Shown here one piece after another: positions 44,879 to 54,889 of a stretch of DNA of 64,000 nt; positions within the stretch are counted from its first letter, which is position 1; every line of letters begins with the position of its first letter. Under the pieces are notes generated by a model. That model saw only the letters and a list, made by a program, of their open reading frames with translations. It ran no database searches and was not told where the DNA came from. The DNA is taken from the NCBI GenBank assembly GCA_963920635.1, contig OY987298.1, positions 114,814,035 to 114,878,034 of the forward strand, written 5' to 3'. Made by a program: the position numbers and the translations under genes. The DNA comes from Pseudeuparius sepicola (lineage: Eukaryota; Arthropoda; Insecta; Coleoptera; Anthribidae).

Positions 44879-47731
44879 TTATGAAAAGCACTCAATGGCA
44901 CACCTCAAAAAGGAAGGCTTGGAGCAATCAAACAGATCACATTCATCAGGCAACATATTATGGAGACTGGATGTAAAATAAATTGGCGACTTAAACATTA
45001 TATTAGTACGAGCATAGGGAACGTAAAATGTAGATGTTAGCCGTGAATTAGGTCTTGGTACTCGTATGTTTAGTCTAGAAAGAAAAAAAGGAGAATCTAT
45101 ATTGTTTCGGATACAGTTATATAAAAAGGAAACACCAGAAACGGATCGGCGAACTATCAATGAACACATATTAAATTCATTAAGAAGTGCCTGATGGTCA
45201 TATCCACGAGGAGGGTACATGCCGTGAGTTTTATAATAAAGAAATTTAAGAAATTTTCTTTGAACATACTCTAATTGCTTTTCATGGGTTTCATAAATTG
45301 GATGCCAAATAACAGAACAATATTCCAGTTTGGAACGGACGAGTGAAAAGAACAGAGTCTTCAAAGCCGCAATATTTGTGAAGCCTCGACAGTGTCTCAA
45401 CAAAAAACCCAAAGTTTTGTAGGCAGACCTCGAAATATTATTGAAATGCTCATTGAACGACATGACACTATCAAAGCGGACCCCAAGATCATCAACACTG
45501 TCCTTAGAAGCAAGACTTGTGTTACCTAATTTGTAATCAAATGTTATATTTGACTCTTTTCGAGAGTACCTAACCACACTGCACTTGGCAGGGTTTAAAT
45601 CCAGGTGATTAACGACACACCAAGCATCCAATTCACAAAGCTGCTTCTGGAGAAATAAGCAGTTCTCTAAGGATTGTATTGAACAATAGATTTTTAAGTC
45701 GTCCGCGAACAAAAGTTTACCACATTTGAGATTATCAGTAATATCATTGATAAATAGAAGGAATAACAGAGGCCCCAGATTGGAACCCTGAGGAACTCCA
45801 GAAGTGGCAATATATTTGTTAGAATTAAAGCCATTGTAACATACGGACTGAGGGCGGTTCTTCAGGTAAGACTCAAAAAATGAAACGAGGCTATCACTAA
45901 AACCAGCCAGCGAGAGTTTGTACAATAAAGTGGGATGATCGATCCTGTCAAACGCCCTCGAGAAGTCCGTATACACCACATCAACCTGCTCCCTGTCATC
46001 GAGCCTCTCACAAATGAACTGGGAGATTTCAACGAGATTGGTGGTCGTTGAGCGATTTTTCATGAAACCGTGCTGCGAAACTGATAGTTGGTTTCTGAGC
46101 TCCGGATAGATGCGGTTATACACGCACATCTCAAACACCTTCGCAAAGTTAGGTAAGATGGAAATCGGCCTATAATTAGATACATCAGAAATAATCCCCT
46201 TCTTATGAACAGGACACACCCGAGCAAGTTTCCAGCAATCAGGGAACGTTGATGTTTTAATTGAGAGATTAAATAAAAAAGTTAATGGCTCAGCAAGAAG
46301 TGGAGAACAATCTTTAACAATAAAACTAGGAATTAAGTCCTGACCAGACACAAGTTTATTTTTAAGTTTGGATATTGCCTGTTTTACATCTGCAAGTGAA
46401 AACATTGATATATTGATAGTATCAGTCAATTGATTAGAGAGGGTCTGACTGACAGCACAAGAATGGAATGGTAACTGGTAGGTGCTAGCAAAGTATGAAG
46501 CAAAAGCATTCACAATTGTATCCGGATCAGTCAACTCGCCCCGGTGTGACGTCAATCTGCCTGGAATTCTTGTAGATCCTTTTTTATTATGAACAAATGA
46601 CCACAGCTTTTTAGGATCAGTGACAATAGAGTATTCAACACTATTCACATATAAGTTATAAGCTTCATGGATAAGATTCTTTAACACTGCTCTGACTCTT
46701 TTATAGTCATTAAAGGTGGAGTTGCTTTTAGATGTTCTGAATTTACGCCAGTAATGCTCTTTAAGTTTAATCATGTAACGAATTTCACCAGTATACCAAC
46801 TCGGAAACCTACGACTTAATTTATTTCGGTATGTAGGAACATATCTGTCAAATATGGTATATAATAAGCCATAGAAACAATGGCAAGCCTCATTAACATC
46901 TGAAAAATTATGAAGAATGCTCCAATCAATCTCCGAGAGTGCCATGTACAGGGCTGGATATTGAGCCTTCCTAAAGTTATACATCTTTTGCTCATTGGAA
47001 ACATCAAAGCGAACATTGGATGGTGAGGCAACATTTAACAAAATACTCAAAGCTGGGTGATGTAAACTCTCCCTTATAAAAGGACAATCTTCGCGCTTTA
47101 ACTCTGCTGACATGTTAGTAAAAACTAGGTCCAAGATTCTATCATTAGAGTTTCTAACATAGTTAATTTGTGATACATCCAAAAAATTCATAAAGCTAAG
47201 CGTAATCTGCGATTTAGTATCATCAATATTATTATTAGAAAAGAAAGGAACATTGAAATCACCCATAACAAGGAAAAACTTATGTTGACAAACTTTAAGA
47301 GAGAATAATTCGAGGAAACTCTCATATTCCGCAATTGTCACACGTGGTGGAATATACAGAATATAAACAAAAAAATAAAAGTAATCATTAACGGAACACT
47401 TACAACCAACAATATCTATAATTGGAAAGGCAGCAAGGAGATCACCTAGGTTAATTTGTTCAGCCTTTATATAATTTTTTATCGCAAGTAGTGCCCCACC
47501 ACCTCTGCTTAAATTAACCAAGTCATATCTTCGGTCACATCGAAACACAGTATAGTTGTCCGAAAAACATTCAGAGTTCACAATATCGCTAGTTAAGTTA
47601 GACTCCACAAAACCAATGCAGTCAAACTCCCCAAGGGACAGTGACGAATAAATCAATTCAGGTTTCGAACGTAGACCCTCAACATTTTGAAAATAACATA
47701 GCAAATCAGAAGTTGGAAATTTGTCGGGCAC
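44879..47731 (-). CDS. LINE ORF2: endonuclease and reverse transcriptase
   Basis: A 950-codon open frame. An N-terminal apurinic-type endonuclease occupies residues ~10-230: QNVEG with Asn16, Glu43 in FVESNL, GDFN at 157-160 and SLHHPAL near 222. The reverse transcriptase spans ~450-740: RPISILPNFAKVFE, VYTDFSRAFDRIDHP (Asp589), SGVPQGSNLGPLLFLLFIND, and FADDLKIY with the Asp pair 677-678. The C-terminal region to 950 is CR1/jockey-like. The protein would nick DNA and copy its own RNA into the genome. The first codon used here is GTG (47731). The frame has no ATG until Met156 and is open for at least 37 codons upstream, inside ORF1. Initiation must therefore be non-AUG, by reinitiation, or by frameshift. 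No disabling mutation was seen. Confidence 0.93.
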   Translation of the reverse strand: MPDKFPTSDLLCYFQNVEGLRSKPELIYSSLSLGEFDCIGFVESNLTSDIVNSECFSDNYTVFRCDRRYDLVNLSRGGGALLAIKNYIKAEQINLGDLLAAFPIIDIVGCKCSVNDYFYFFVYILYIPPRVTIAEYESFLELFSLKVCQHKFFLVMGDFNVPFFSNNNIDDTKSQITLSFMNFLDVSQINYVRNSNDRILDLVFTNMSAELKREDCPFIRESLHHPALSILLNVASPSNVRFDVSNEQKMYNFRKAQYPALYMALSEIDWSILHNFSDVNEACHCFYGLLYTIFDRYVPTYRNKLSRRFPSWYTGEIRYMIKLKEHYWRKFRTSKSNSTFNDYKRVRAVLKNLIHEAYNLYVNSVEYSIVTDPKKLWSFVHNKKGSTRIPGRLTSHRGELTDPDTIVNAFASYFASTYQLPFHSCAVSQTLSNQLTDTINISMFSLADVKQAISKLKNKLVSGQDLIPSFIVKDCSPLLAEPLTFLFNLSIKTSTFPDCWKLARVCPVHKKGIISDVSNYRPISILPNFAKVFEMCVYNRIYPELRNQLSVSQHGFMKNRSTTTNLVEISQFICERLDDREQVDVVYTDFSRAFDRIDHPTLLYKLSLAGFSDSLVSFFESYLKNRPQSVCYNGFNSNKYIATSGVPQGSNLGPLLFLLFINDITDNLKCGKLLFADDLKIYCSIQSLENCLFLQKQLCELDAWCVVNHLDLNPAKCSVVRYSRKESNITFDYKLGNTSLASKDSVDDLGVRFDSVMSFNEHFNNISRSAYKTLGFLLRHCRGFTNIAALKTLFFSLVRSKLEYCSVIWHPIYETHEKQLEYVQRKFLKFLYYKTHGMYPPRGYDHQALLNEFNMCSLIVRRSVSGVSFLYNCIRNNIDSPFFLSRLNIRVPRPNSRLTSTFYVPYARTNIMFKSPIYFTSSLHNMLPDECDLFDCSKPSFLRCAIECFS

Positions 47732-47733
47732 TG

Positions 47734-48459
47734 TTAGTTTTCCTGGACAATCTTCTGTATGCCTTGTACATACTTGATTTTCAAATTGATCTCGCCACCA
47801 GACTGTCTCTCCTGAAGTTCCCGACGTAAATTGTTGTAATGTAAAATTTGCTTAGGAGTACGGTCAAATGATACATTGACTTGCTTATAATTATTGCTGG
47901 ATTTCAGTTTATGGGCGCTGCGTATTATCTTGAGTACAGAGTCATAACTATCAAGGGTGATTTTCAATGGTCGTTTATTGGCTTTAGTGGGATCAAACTT
48001 TCCAAGGCGAGAAACAGTTATAATATTGCAATCAATGCTTAGATAGTTAAACATCTGCGACGAGAGGTTTTTATCCTTAATATCCCTTGCTGCACCACCG
48101 GATTCAGCAGATTCCGCAAGGCCAAAGATAACAACATTGCACTTTCTTCTTTCGCACTCCTGTACCTCATTAACAACATCCTCAAAAGTAAAACTGACGA
48201 GGTCCGTAGATGATTTCAGTTTTTTTAACTCAGCTACCTCAGTTGTCAACGCCATTACGGCAGCTTTGAGTTCGTTAATGTCAGAACCAACTTGAAGACA
48301 CAGCTTACATGTCCAACTAAGATTCTTGTTCTGCTTCAGAATTCTTGCCTCTGAAGCCGACAACCCAATACAGGAATGCAAGAAAGTTTTCCTGCATATG
48401 GCACAAGAAACCAGCTTATGAGCATCAGCAGTCACCCCACAGCAATTGCATTCAGTCAT
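47734..48459 (-). CDS. LINE ORF1: PHD-finger RNA-binding protein
   Basis: A 241-codon frame with ATG at 48459. The N-terminus has a PHD-type zinc-binding pattern: Cys4/Cys7, Cys19/Cys22, HSC at 28-30 and WTCKLC at 49-54. A short heptad-like stretch (INELKAAVMALTTEVAELKK) suggests a coiled coil. The C-terminal part (CNVVIFGLAES..., FDPTKANKRPLKITL..., SFDRTPKQ) resembles the RNA-binding half of LINE ORF1 proteins. Its role would be to coat LINE RNA. The TAA stop (47736-47734) lies two bases before the GTG at the head of ORF2, and ORF2 is in a different frame. Confidence 0.85.
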   Translation of the reverse strand: MTECNCCGVTADAHKLVSCAICRKTFLHSCIGLSASEARILKQNKNLSWTCKLCLQVGSDINELKAAVMALTTEVAELKKLKSSTDLVSFTFEDVVNEVQECERRKCNVVIFGLAESAESGGAARDIKDKNLSSQMFNYLSIDCNIITVSRLGKFDPTKANKRPLKITLDSYDSVLKIIRSAHKLKSSNNYKQVNVSFDRTPKQILHYNNLRRELQERQSGGEINLKIKYVQGIQKIVQEN

Positions 48460-48700
48460 GATTAAAAGGTTAGGCCGCTTTTCTGGCCCAACGCTGCTAT
48501 AGTAGGCCAGGTATTAATGGCCACCACACAAAAAACAAATCAAAACAACGTCTCACCATCAACAAAAATGCAGTACTAAGTAGGCCAGGTAGCTCATATA
48601 GGGGCACACAATACAACCAGGTGTCCAGTTAAAAGCTGAGCCAGTGGAGCTGCACAGAACACAAATTATTTCACCAAATATTAAAAGATTAAGCTGATTG

Positions 48701-49060
48701 TTTCAGGAGCACAATATGAACGGTTTCAACTATGCCTACTATACTACTATTCCTCTTTTGGAAAGAACACGAATTATATACCTGGAAGAAATGCGTATCA
48801 GACTGTTGGTTTGCGTCGAAATGACTCCAGGCCATTGCGTCTTAAGAAATCCGCAAAATTATTTTATCATTTTTGTTTTGAGCCCGTAATACTCCATGTT
48901 GTTTGATGGGTTTGATGTGATTTGCCCCCTAGGCAAATCGAGTTTTTATACTGGAAATAAGAGACCATAAGCCGTATGTTTGTTTTTTAAAATATAGAAA
49001 ATCCTATCGTTTCTGAAATAGGTTAAACATAAGTAAAACGCAAGAAATTATCTTATATAT
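48701..49060. other. No recognised gene
   Basis: AT-rich spacer between the LINE 5' end and the promoter-like block. The open frame 48698-48889 has no recognisable motif. Confidence 0.3.
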
Positions 49061-49089
49061 CATATATCAAATCTACAATATGTTATGCC

Positions 49090-49374
49090 TCTAGCAAATG
49101 CGTCGTTGACTCCGACTGCGCCCATCCTACCGAGCGACAGTACAATGTAAGCTATGCCGGCCGCTAGCTTTTCTGTAGCGTTCGAGAGTCGAGAGGTTAT
49201 TGAACTTTCCACCTCCACCGCACTGGCTGACGCGAATGAGAACGCGTGTTTTAAGCGTGCGTGGAAGCTATCGTTGCAGTAGGTTCTTTATTTAGTTTAG
49301 TTGGTTTTGATATCTGCGTTGGTGCGTCGCGCGCGTCGTATCTCGGGCGATAGGGAAGACAATACAATACGGAC
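49090..49374 (+). promoter_or_regulatory. Candidate promoter and 5' UTR
   Basis: A GC-richer, CpG-containing segment with no repeat copy in the window, leading into the ATG at 49375. It has GCCGGCCGC (about 49157), an initiator-like TTGCAGTA (about 49273) and CGCGCGCGTCG in the putative leader. There is no TATA box, which is common for insect housekeeping or developmental promoters with an initiator. Inferred from composition and context only. Confidence 0.4.
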
Positions 49375-49444
49375 ATGAACATGAAAATACCGTCAACTTC
49401 GGCTGTCGGGAATGACGTTGAAACTGTTAAAGTTGAACAATTAA
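49375..49444 (+). CDS. Possible first coding exon of an unidentified gene
   Basis: The ATG at 49375 opens MNMKIPSTSAVGNDVETVKV and runs to GAACAATTAA followed by GTAAGAGTG, a strong splice-donor consensus (GT at 49445-49446). Without splicing the frame stops about 25 bases further on. The 23-residue peptide matches nothing I know. Its position directly after a promoter-like block is the main support. It would be the only host-gene exon in the window, with the remainder downstream on the plus strand or beyond the window. Confidence 0.35.
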
Positions 49445-49449
49445 GTAAG

Positions 49450-50100
49450 AGTGTGTGTGTGAATGTGTAGTGTGTGCCTTAATAATACAGGGATTTTCAA
49501 CATTAAACTTTGCGGATAAGCTTCAATTAATTACTAACTGAAGGGCAAAATCCCTATAAAAAATTTAACCACAAAAATGAATGAATGACTTTTACAGATA
49601 TCGCTGTTGTCTATTGAGAATATACTTCACCCGAACATGTTAGAGCATCGATGTTTTTATGATGACGTCATTGACGAATTCGCAAAAAGTGATCGAAGAA
49701 TCGAATTACATTACAAATAGGTAAGTTTTTAAACAATGCTACCCTTACTTAAAATGTCACCGCACGCCCCTGAAAAATATACACACAGTTCCATTCTGCA
49801 GGGTGTCAAAGTTAAGAAAAATAGGAATTTTAAAGCTACATAGACATACCTATATCTGGCGAATCAAGTGTGCCATGGAATCGCCTCAAAACAGTTGAGT
49901 AGTCAACAGGACCACTCAAAGTGTTGGTATGTAAAGATCCAATACAATTATTATACAGAATGTTTCTCTCTGGGTCATCTCAAATGCAGAATTTTTTTAA
50001 CCTTTATCGGGATCCAGAGCAGAGTGGAATTGTTGAAAAACTGCCAATAAACACAAAAGTGTCTAATTATAAAAATACCAACCAACATGTAAAAAAAGAT
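49450..50100. other. No recognised gene; CRE-like site
   Basis: A GT-rich microsatellite is at 49449-49470. A full CREB-type palindrome TGACGTCA lies at about 49662-49669. If the exon at 49375-49444 is real, this is intronic. Confidence 0.3.
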
Positions 50101-50111
50101 TTTACATTATT

Positions 50112-50960
50112 GGATAATTCTCGATAAAGCCACCCTCTAAGATGATACATTTTTCTATGCGTTTCCTGATATGGAACACCAACACCACCTGTTTTAACTA
50201 ATCTCGACTTTCTGACCGGCAGACTTCTGTAATTTTTAGGCGTAGTTCCTGTATATTTCTGGGGCGGTTGTGATATACTTGATGTTTTATCAAAAATAAA
50301 TGTCCACCGGGGACAAGTCTGGCGATTTTGGCGGCCATCTAATTAAAGAACTATTTCGGCCATCCATCTAAAAGAAAACATTAAAATGAATGGTGCAAGA
50401 AAATGAAAACTTATGAGTTTAACAATACCTGTTGGGAAAATTAGCGTTTAGCCACTCAACGTCCGGCCGTGTTGCGTGGATGCTCCATGCAATTGCATCA
50501 TCAAGTCCCTGGTTTTTACTAAGTGACAGCTCGTCAAGTGCATTTTGGAACTCCCCTCTTAAGAATTCAAGAAAACGGACACTACTTAATGATGAATGAT
50601 GGCAGGTTATTCCACGGAATACATTTATTTTATGCGAGAACTGACTCTTGCAGTGCACAACAAAATTGGGTTGTCTTCTGCCCAGTGACGGGTGTTTTGA
50701 GATGAAACCATACCGTTTGTTGTAAAAGTGGCTCCATCCCTAAATAATATTTTTTAGGAAACCGTCATCGTTTAAATATTCCCATTGTGTCCACAAATAA
50801 TATTCTAATCTTTTATCCATATCATCTTCTTCTAATGTATGCAAAAACATTGTCTTTAATTTATTTGCTTTTAAACATTTCCAGATGGTAGACTTTTGCT
50901 GCTGTAAGTCTCTGACTGCACAATTTAAAGAATTTTTGGGGTTATACTCGTATTCTGAAA
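50112..50960 (-). pseudogene. Mariner-like transposase with a putative intron
   Basis: On the minus strand, pieces read in family order: NPKNSLNCAVRDL and LEEDDMDKRLEYYLWTQWEY (about 50950-50770), then ILFRDGATFTTNGMVSSQNT around the first catalytic Asp (family consensus has DEAT). Next come HATRPDVEWLNANFPNR (about 50490-50429), a GT..AG gap, and WPPKSPDLSPVDIYF with the third catalytic Asp (about 50320). The C-terminal tail holds RKRIEKCIILEGGFIENY (about 50165-50112). The second catalytic Asp is lost and several frameshifts exist. It belongs to the same broad group as the transposase at 3371-8429 but is not a close copy. No TIRs could be paired around it. Confidence 0.8.
50368..50428 (-). 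other. Putative 61-bp spliceosomal intron in the transposase
   Basis: On the minus strand the coding sequence AACAG is followed by GTATTG and ends TTTTCTTTTAG before ATGGATGG. Splicing joins FPNR to WM, where relatives have FPNRWIG. The donor, the pyrimidine tract and the restored family motif support a real intron. A second acceptor-like AATATTTTCAG lies just upstream of the NPKNS exon (about 50958-50968). Confidence 0.6.
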
Positions 50961-51146
50961 ATATTCGATTGTTAATAATAAATACATAATAACTACCGAT
51001 AATTATATAGATATGCCAAGTAATAGTTAATAGTGTAATAGTGTACTTAGTGAATTATAATTATTATTCCAACAGTAGGGATAAGTAGCGTACTTATTTC
51101 GATTCATTAAATTCAAAAAGATACCGCATATTAGGTAGGTACTATA

Positions 51147-51481
51147 CAGGGTGCCCCAGAAGTATTGGAAGATATTTGAAGAACGGTTTAGGGGCATTTT
51201 ATGTTAGAGTGGTCCGCCCCTGGTTTCCAAGACGAGATTGAAATGTTGCTATAATTTCATATTATCAGTTCTTATGTACTGTTTATTTCCCAGTTTAATT
51301 AAAATTGATATCAGATATCACCGTTTCGGAGATATTACGGAAAAACTTCTTCAGGGTTTAACTTTAAAGCACGAAAGTTGCTAAGGTAAGGTAAGGGTCT
51401 TACGAAACAATTTTATAGAACATTTTAGACTTTTTTTGCCCGAACTAACCGTACTTCTCCCAATACTTCTGGGACACTCTG
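51147..51481. mobile_element. Mariner-type MITE (335 bp)
   Basis: The ends CAGGGTGCCCCAGAAGTATTGG and CCAATACTTCTGGGACACTC(T)G are flanked by TA (51145-51146, 51482-51483). The TIRs are about 25 bp with a few mismatches. No coding content. Confidence 0.83.
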
Positions 51482-51949
51482 TAGATACTGCTGGAGAGTT
51501 AGAAGTTCTCGCGCAGTTTACTTGATTTGGAGATGCTGTGGCCTCGACGATCCCATCTCTGTTAAGTTTATTTCTTTAAGTGGACTGTAATTTAGTTTTG
51601 GATAAATTAAAGTGCAAGAAAGTTCTTGACATACGTAATTTTTTAATTGACAATAATTAATACAATCTTGCTATGTTAAAATTTTTTTCAACCAGGCACA
51701 CAATGTTAAATTACAAGTATAAACCAAACATATACTTTCACCATTATATTATGATCTACAACCTATACAGTGTGGATAGAAATTGTGGAATATTGCTTAT
51801 ATTTCTTAAAATATTCCTCATATGAAAAACTTGTTTTAATAAAAGTGTTATCAAAGTAATCATTAACATCAAGTTAGCCATGCCAAAATCGGAACAATGG
51901 GAAACTGTCACTAGCTGTCAGTTGCTTGTAATTGTGTTCATTGTTACAG

Positions 51950-52093
51950 TAAACGTACTTTTTTACTCAATTTTCTGTGTACTTAAGTACTTAGTAAGTT
52001 ATAATGGCGTTTGAATTAGGTGAAACGGAAAGAATACAGGTTAACATACTAAGTACTTAAGTACACAGAAAATTGAGTAAAAAAGTACGTTTA
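51950..52093. repeat. Perfect 47-bp inverted repeat, 50-bp loop
   Basis: Arms 51950-51996 and 52047-52093 are exact reverse complements over 47 bases. The loop contains ATGGCGTTTGAATTAGGTGA, a possible transposase start codon region. The right arm truncates that frame. An inverted duplication of the sequence upstream of the start seems to have copied itself into the gene. Confidence 0.85.
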
Positions 52094-53091
52094 GTGTAAA
52101 CATGTACACAGTTATACCCCGATTACTGTAAGAAGTCCCGATTTTGTCAGATGACATTCTCCACAAAATCCCTAGGAATTTTCTGTTAACCATGGGTATA
52201 ACATTGGTATATGCGTCTCAACCAGTTAATGACGTCACTTATTGATTTATGATGTGAAAAGTTACCCGAGTGATACGAGAAAAAGAACATAATAAGATAA
52301 AAACCCTATTGCAATCTCGATTATACCGCTATAAATAAAAATAACTAGGTCTACAACTAATTTTAATAATAATTTCAAACGTCATGGAAACACTTTCATT
52401 TTGGTATTTTCGTATAATCAGCTGCTTTTGGCAGCGTCTATGGGCGGACTCAGGCAAATTTAGCTTCGGTGTGTCAAAGTGACAGTGAAGGTTTTCCATA
52501 TCGTTCAAACTGGTTCAAACATTCGGCAATGAAAATATTCGCGGGTTTTCCACGTTTCGTGAGTTTTACCGTTATCTGTGTTGTTCTTGTTCTTGTAACT
52601 TTTCGTGTTATTAGTGCAAATGGGCTCGTTACTGACCTGAACTTATGATCCGGTTGCATTTTTTGCTGCATTGACGCCAACTTAGGATATCGAAATTACC
52701 AATTGACAGTCCCAGTAAGGACTTCTTAAAATAATTTGAGTATACACAGCTAGTGAAACTTTCGCATCGTTCTGTTTTTGACATGGCTAACTTGATGTTA
52801 ATAATTATTTTGATAAACATTGTCAATAGCATAATAGAAAATTTTTTTTTGTATTTTTTTCTTATGCGACCCCATTAAAATTGTATTGTATCGTATTCAG
52901 AAAGTTCCAATGTATCAATTTTCACCAAAAAAGTATATGGTGCCATTTAAAAAAATTAAATCGGCAACCACATTTTTTGTGCTACGATTCGTAGCCTACG
53001 GAAGACTGCTTGATATCACTAAACGGGAAATAATTTCCCCTTACACTTTTATTAAAACATGTTTTTCATATGAGGAATATTTTAAGAAATA

Positions 53092-54069
53092 CAGGGTGGT
53101 TCACTTTTATGTGGTAGGACTTTAACATTAGATAGAAAAAGATAATCTAAAATGAAAATCTTATATCAACATATATCGGGGAAAGCTTAGTTTCCGAGAT
53201 ACAGGGCGTTGAAGTGTTGGAAAAAATATGAAGTATTTTTTACACTGTCCGAACCAGTGGAGATATTTAAACCAAATTTGATGTGTAGTACCACCTTTTT
53301 GACTACGATATTTAGTGATAATATGAAGGTCCTGAAATAACCAGTGGTGGAGTTATGGGTTTTCACTATCACTAAATTTAAAAAGTAATTAGTACGGACC
53401 TGTCTCACATCAACAAATTTAGAATTATAAAAATTATTAAGAAATACTACAGATTTGATAAAAATGTTAAAATGATAATAAAGTAATGTACCTCAAACCA
53501 AGTGCCAGTTTATTTTTAAAATTGTTTCCATAAAATTAAAAATAAAATAGCTGAATCCGATAAGTGTTCCATAATTAATTTCTGTTATTTGTGATATTTA
53601 TCAATAATCTTAGAAAACACATTTTTAGGCAAAAAAGGCTGAGATGGAAACGAAATAATTTATTTACTACACAACCGTGGCAGATACAAAAAAATTTCAA
53701 GATATACTTTTTGTAGAGAATTGAAAGAACTTTACGAAAAAAATTACGTTGATGTGAGACAGGTCCGTACTAATTACTTTTAAATTTAGTGATAGTGAAA
53801 ACCCATAACTCCACCACTGGTTATTTCAGGACCTTCATATTATCACTAAATATCGTAGTCAAAAAGGTGGTACTACACATCAAATTTGGTTTAAATATCT
53901 CCACTGGTTCGGACAGTGTAAAAAATACTTCATATTTTTTCCAACACTTCAACGCCCTGTATCTCGGAAACTAAGCTTTCCCCGATATATGTTGATATAA
54001 AATTTTCATTTTAGATTATCTTTTTCTATCTAATGTTAAAGTCCTACCACATAAAAATGAACCACCCTG
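53092..54069. mobile_element. Fold-back element with ~320-bp TIRs
   Basis: Arms 53092-53414 and 53748-54069 are nearly identical reverse complements. The left end is TA-CAGGGTGGTTCA and the right end TGAACCACCCTG. About 333 bases separate the arms. Because the arms are so alike, the same 61-residue open frame appears on the minus strand at the left and the plus strand at the right; this is a symmetry effect, not a gene. It is inserted in the right arm of the 51769-54099 element. The expected TA at its right edge is missing. Confidence 0.87.
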
Positions 54070-54099
54070 AGCAATATTCCACAATTTCTATCCACACTG

Positions 54100-54770
54100 T
54101 ATATAAAGGCAAATTCGAAAATCTATCCTAATCTAACTTGGGAATGTGCAATTAAATTTATCAGAACGTTCAAACTGCATTAGAGAACATAAAAAATAGA
54201 ACGAAACACAAAAATCCGAATTGCCTGAAAATTGTTTCGTACGTTGTACGCTTGCCAAACATCTGGAAAAAACGAGTCGTTTGGAGAGAGACTCAACGCG
54301 ATATTTTAATAATATCTCTGTATACGGCGCCTGTTATAAACACCTAAAACACAACTACACAATTTTCATTGAATAATTTTTCGGGAGTTTTATAACCTAA
54401 AAGCGATCTAAACGAGGTGTGTTTGTATGAAGTTCTCTGGTGAAGTTTTAGCTGCGTGAATTGTTTAAAGCTTGGGCTTGTCGTCCTTAAAATTTACACC
54501 TTCTGGGCTATATTATTAAATTAGAAGTCATACTTGACAGATAATAAGGTCAATAATAATTATTGATCTTATTAGTTAATTATTAGCTAACGAATATCTA
54601 GATTTTAATTTTTATTGACCGTAGTCGTACTTATTAAAACTTACAGCTAATAGCTAATATCACTGTTCTACTTAATAAATTCACATATTTATTTACTACT
54701 TACCTGAAATAAGTGCCAACATTTTATCCACGCATATAAGTACACGCTATCTACTTTAATAGTTATTTAT
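54100..54770. other. No recognised gene
   Basis: AT-rich. ACAATTATTGATC / GATCTTATTAGTT-like short inversions lie near 54550-54590. No coding signal. Confidence 0.3.
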
Positions 54771-54888
54771 GTACCAAGGCACTGAAGTTCAACTTTTTAT
54801 GACTCATGTGGAGTTTAGTTGCTGAGGCCTCTGGCCGAGGCAAATAAACCACATGAGTCATGAAAAGAACTTCAGTGCCGAGGTACAT
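54771..54888. mobile_element. Hairpin MITE with GCCTC-tggcc-GAGGC tip
   Basis: GTACCAAGGCACTGAAGTTC faces GAACTTCAGTGCCGAGGTAC, and ATGACTCATGTGG faces CCACATGAGTCAT. The GC-rich tip GCCTCTGGCCGAGGC lies at about 54827-54841. The arms are about 45 bp. Each arm includes TGACTCA, an AP-1-type site. Confidence 0.75.
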
Positions 54889-54889
54889 A

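Larger units (their letters stand above)
44636..48700 (-). mobile_element. Near-full-length CR1/jockey-like LINE
   Basis: A non-LTR retrotransposon on the minus strand: 5' region to about 48700, ORF1 48459-47734, ORF2 47731-44879, a 243-bp 3' region, then an (AATA)n tail at 44664-44636. A microsatellite tail in place of poly(A) is usual in CR1/L2-related clades. Both ORFs are uninterrupted. No flanking duplication could be identified, and the 5' boundary is approximate. The phrase AGTAGGCCAGGTA occurs twice in the 5' region (about 48502 and 48580). Confidence 0.85.
51769..54099. mobile_element. 2.3-kb TA-flanked element carrying nested insertions
   Basis: CAGTGTGGATAGAAATTGTGG at the left and CCACAATTTCTATCCACACTG at the right are flanked by TA. 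The arms continue through GAATATTGCTTAT and ATATTCCTCATATGAAAAAC (the right arm is split by the nested element at 53092-54069). A second inverted pair sits further in (about 51840-51905 with 52755-52822, around CATCAAGTTAGCCATG). The 187-bp MITE at 17241-17427 is a short relative. A possible transposase start, MAFELGETERIQ, is at 52004 but stops after 18 codons. Confidence 0.8.

Noticed and set aside
53187..53974. Two copies of the same 61-73-residue open frame on opposite strands
   Set aside because: Produced by the symmetrical arms of the fold-back element, not by duplicated genes.
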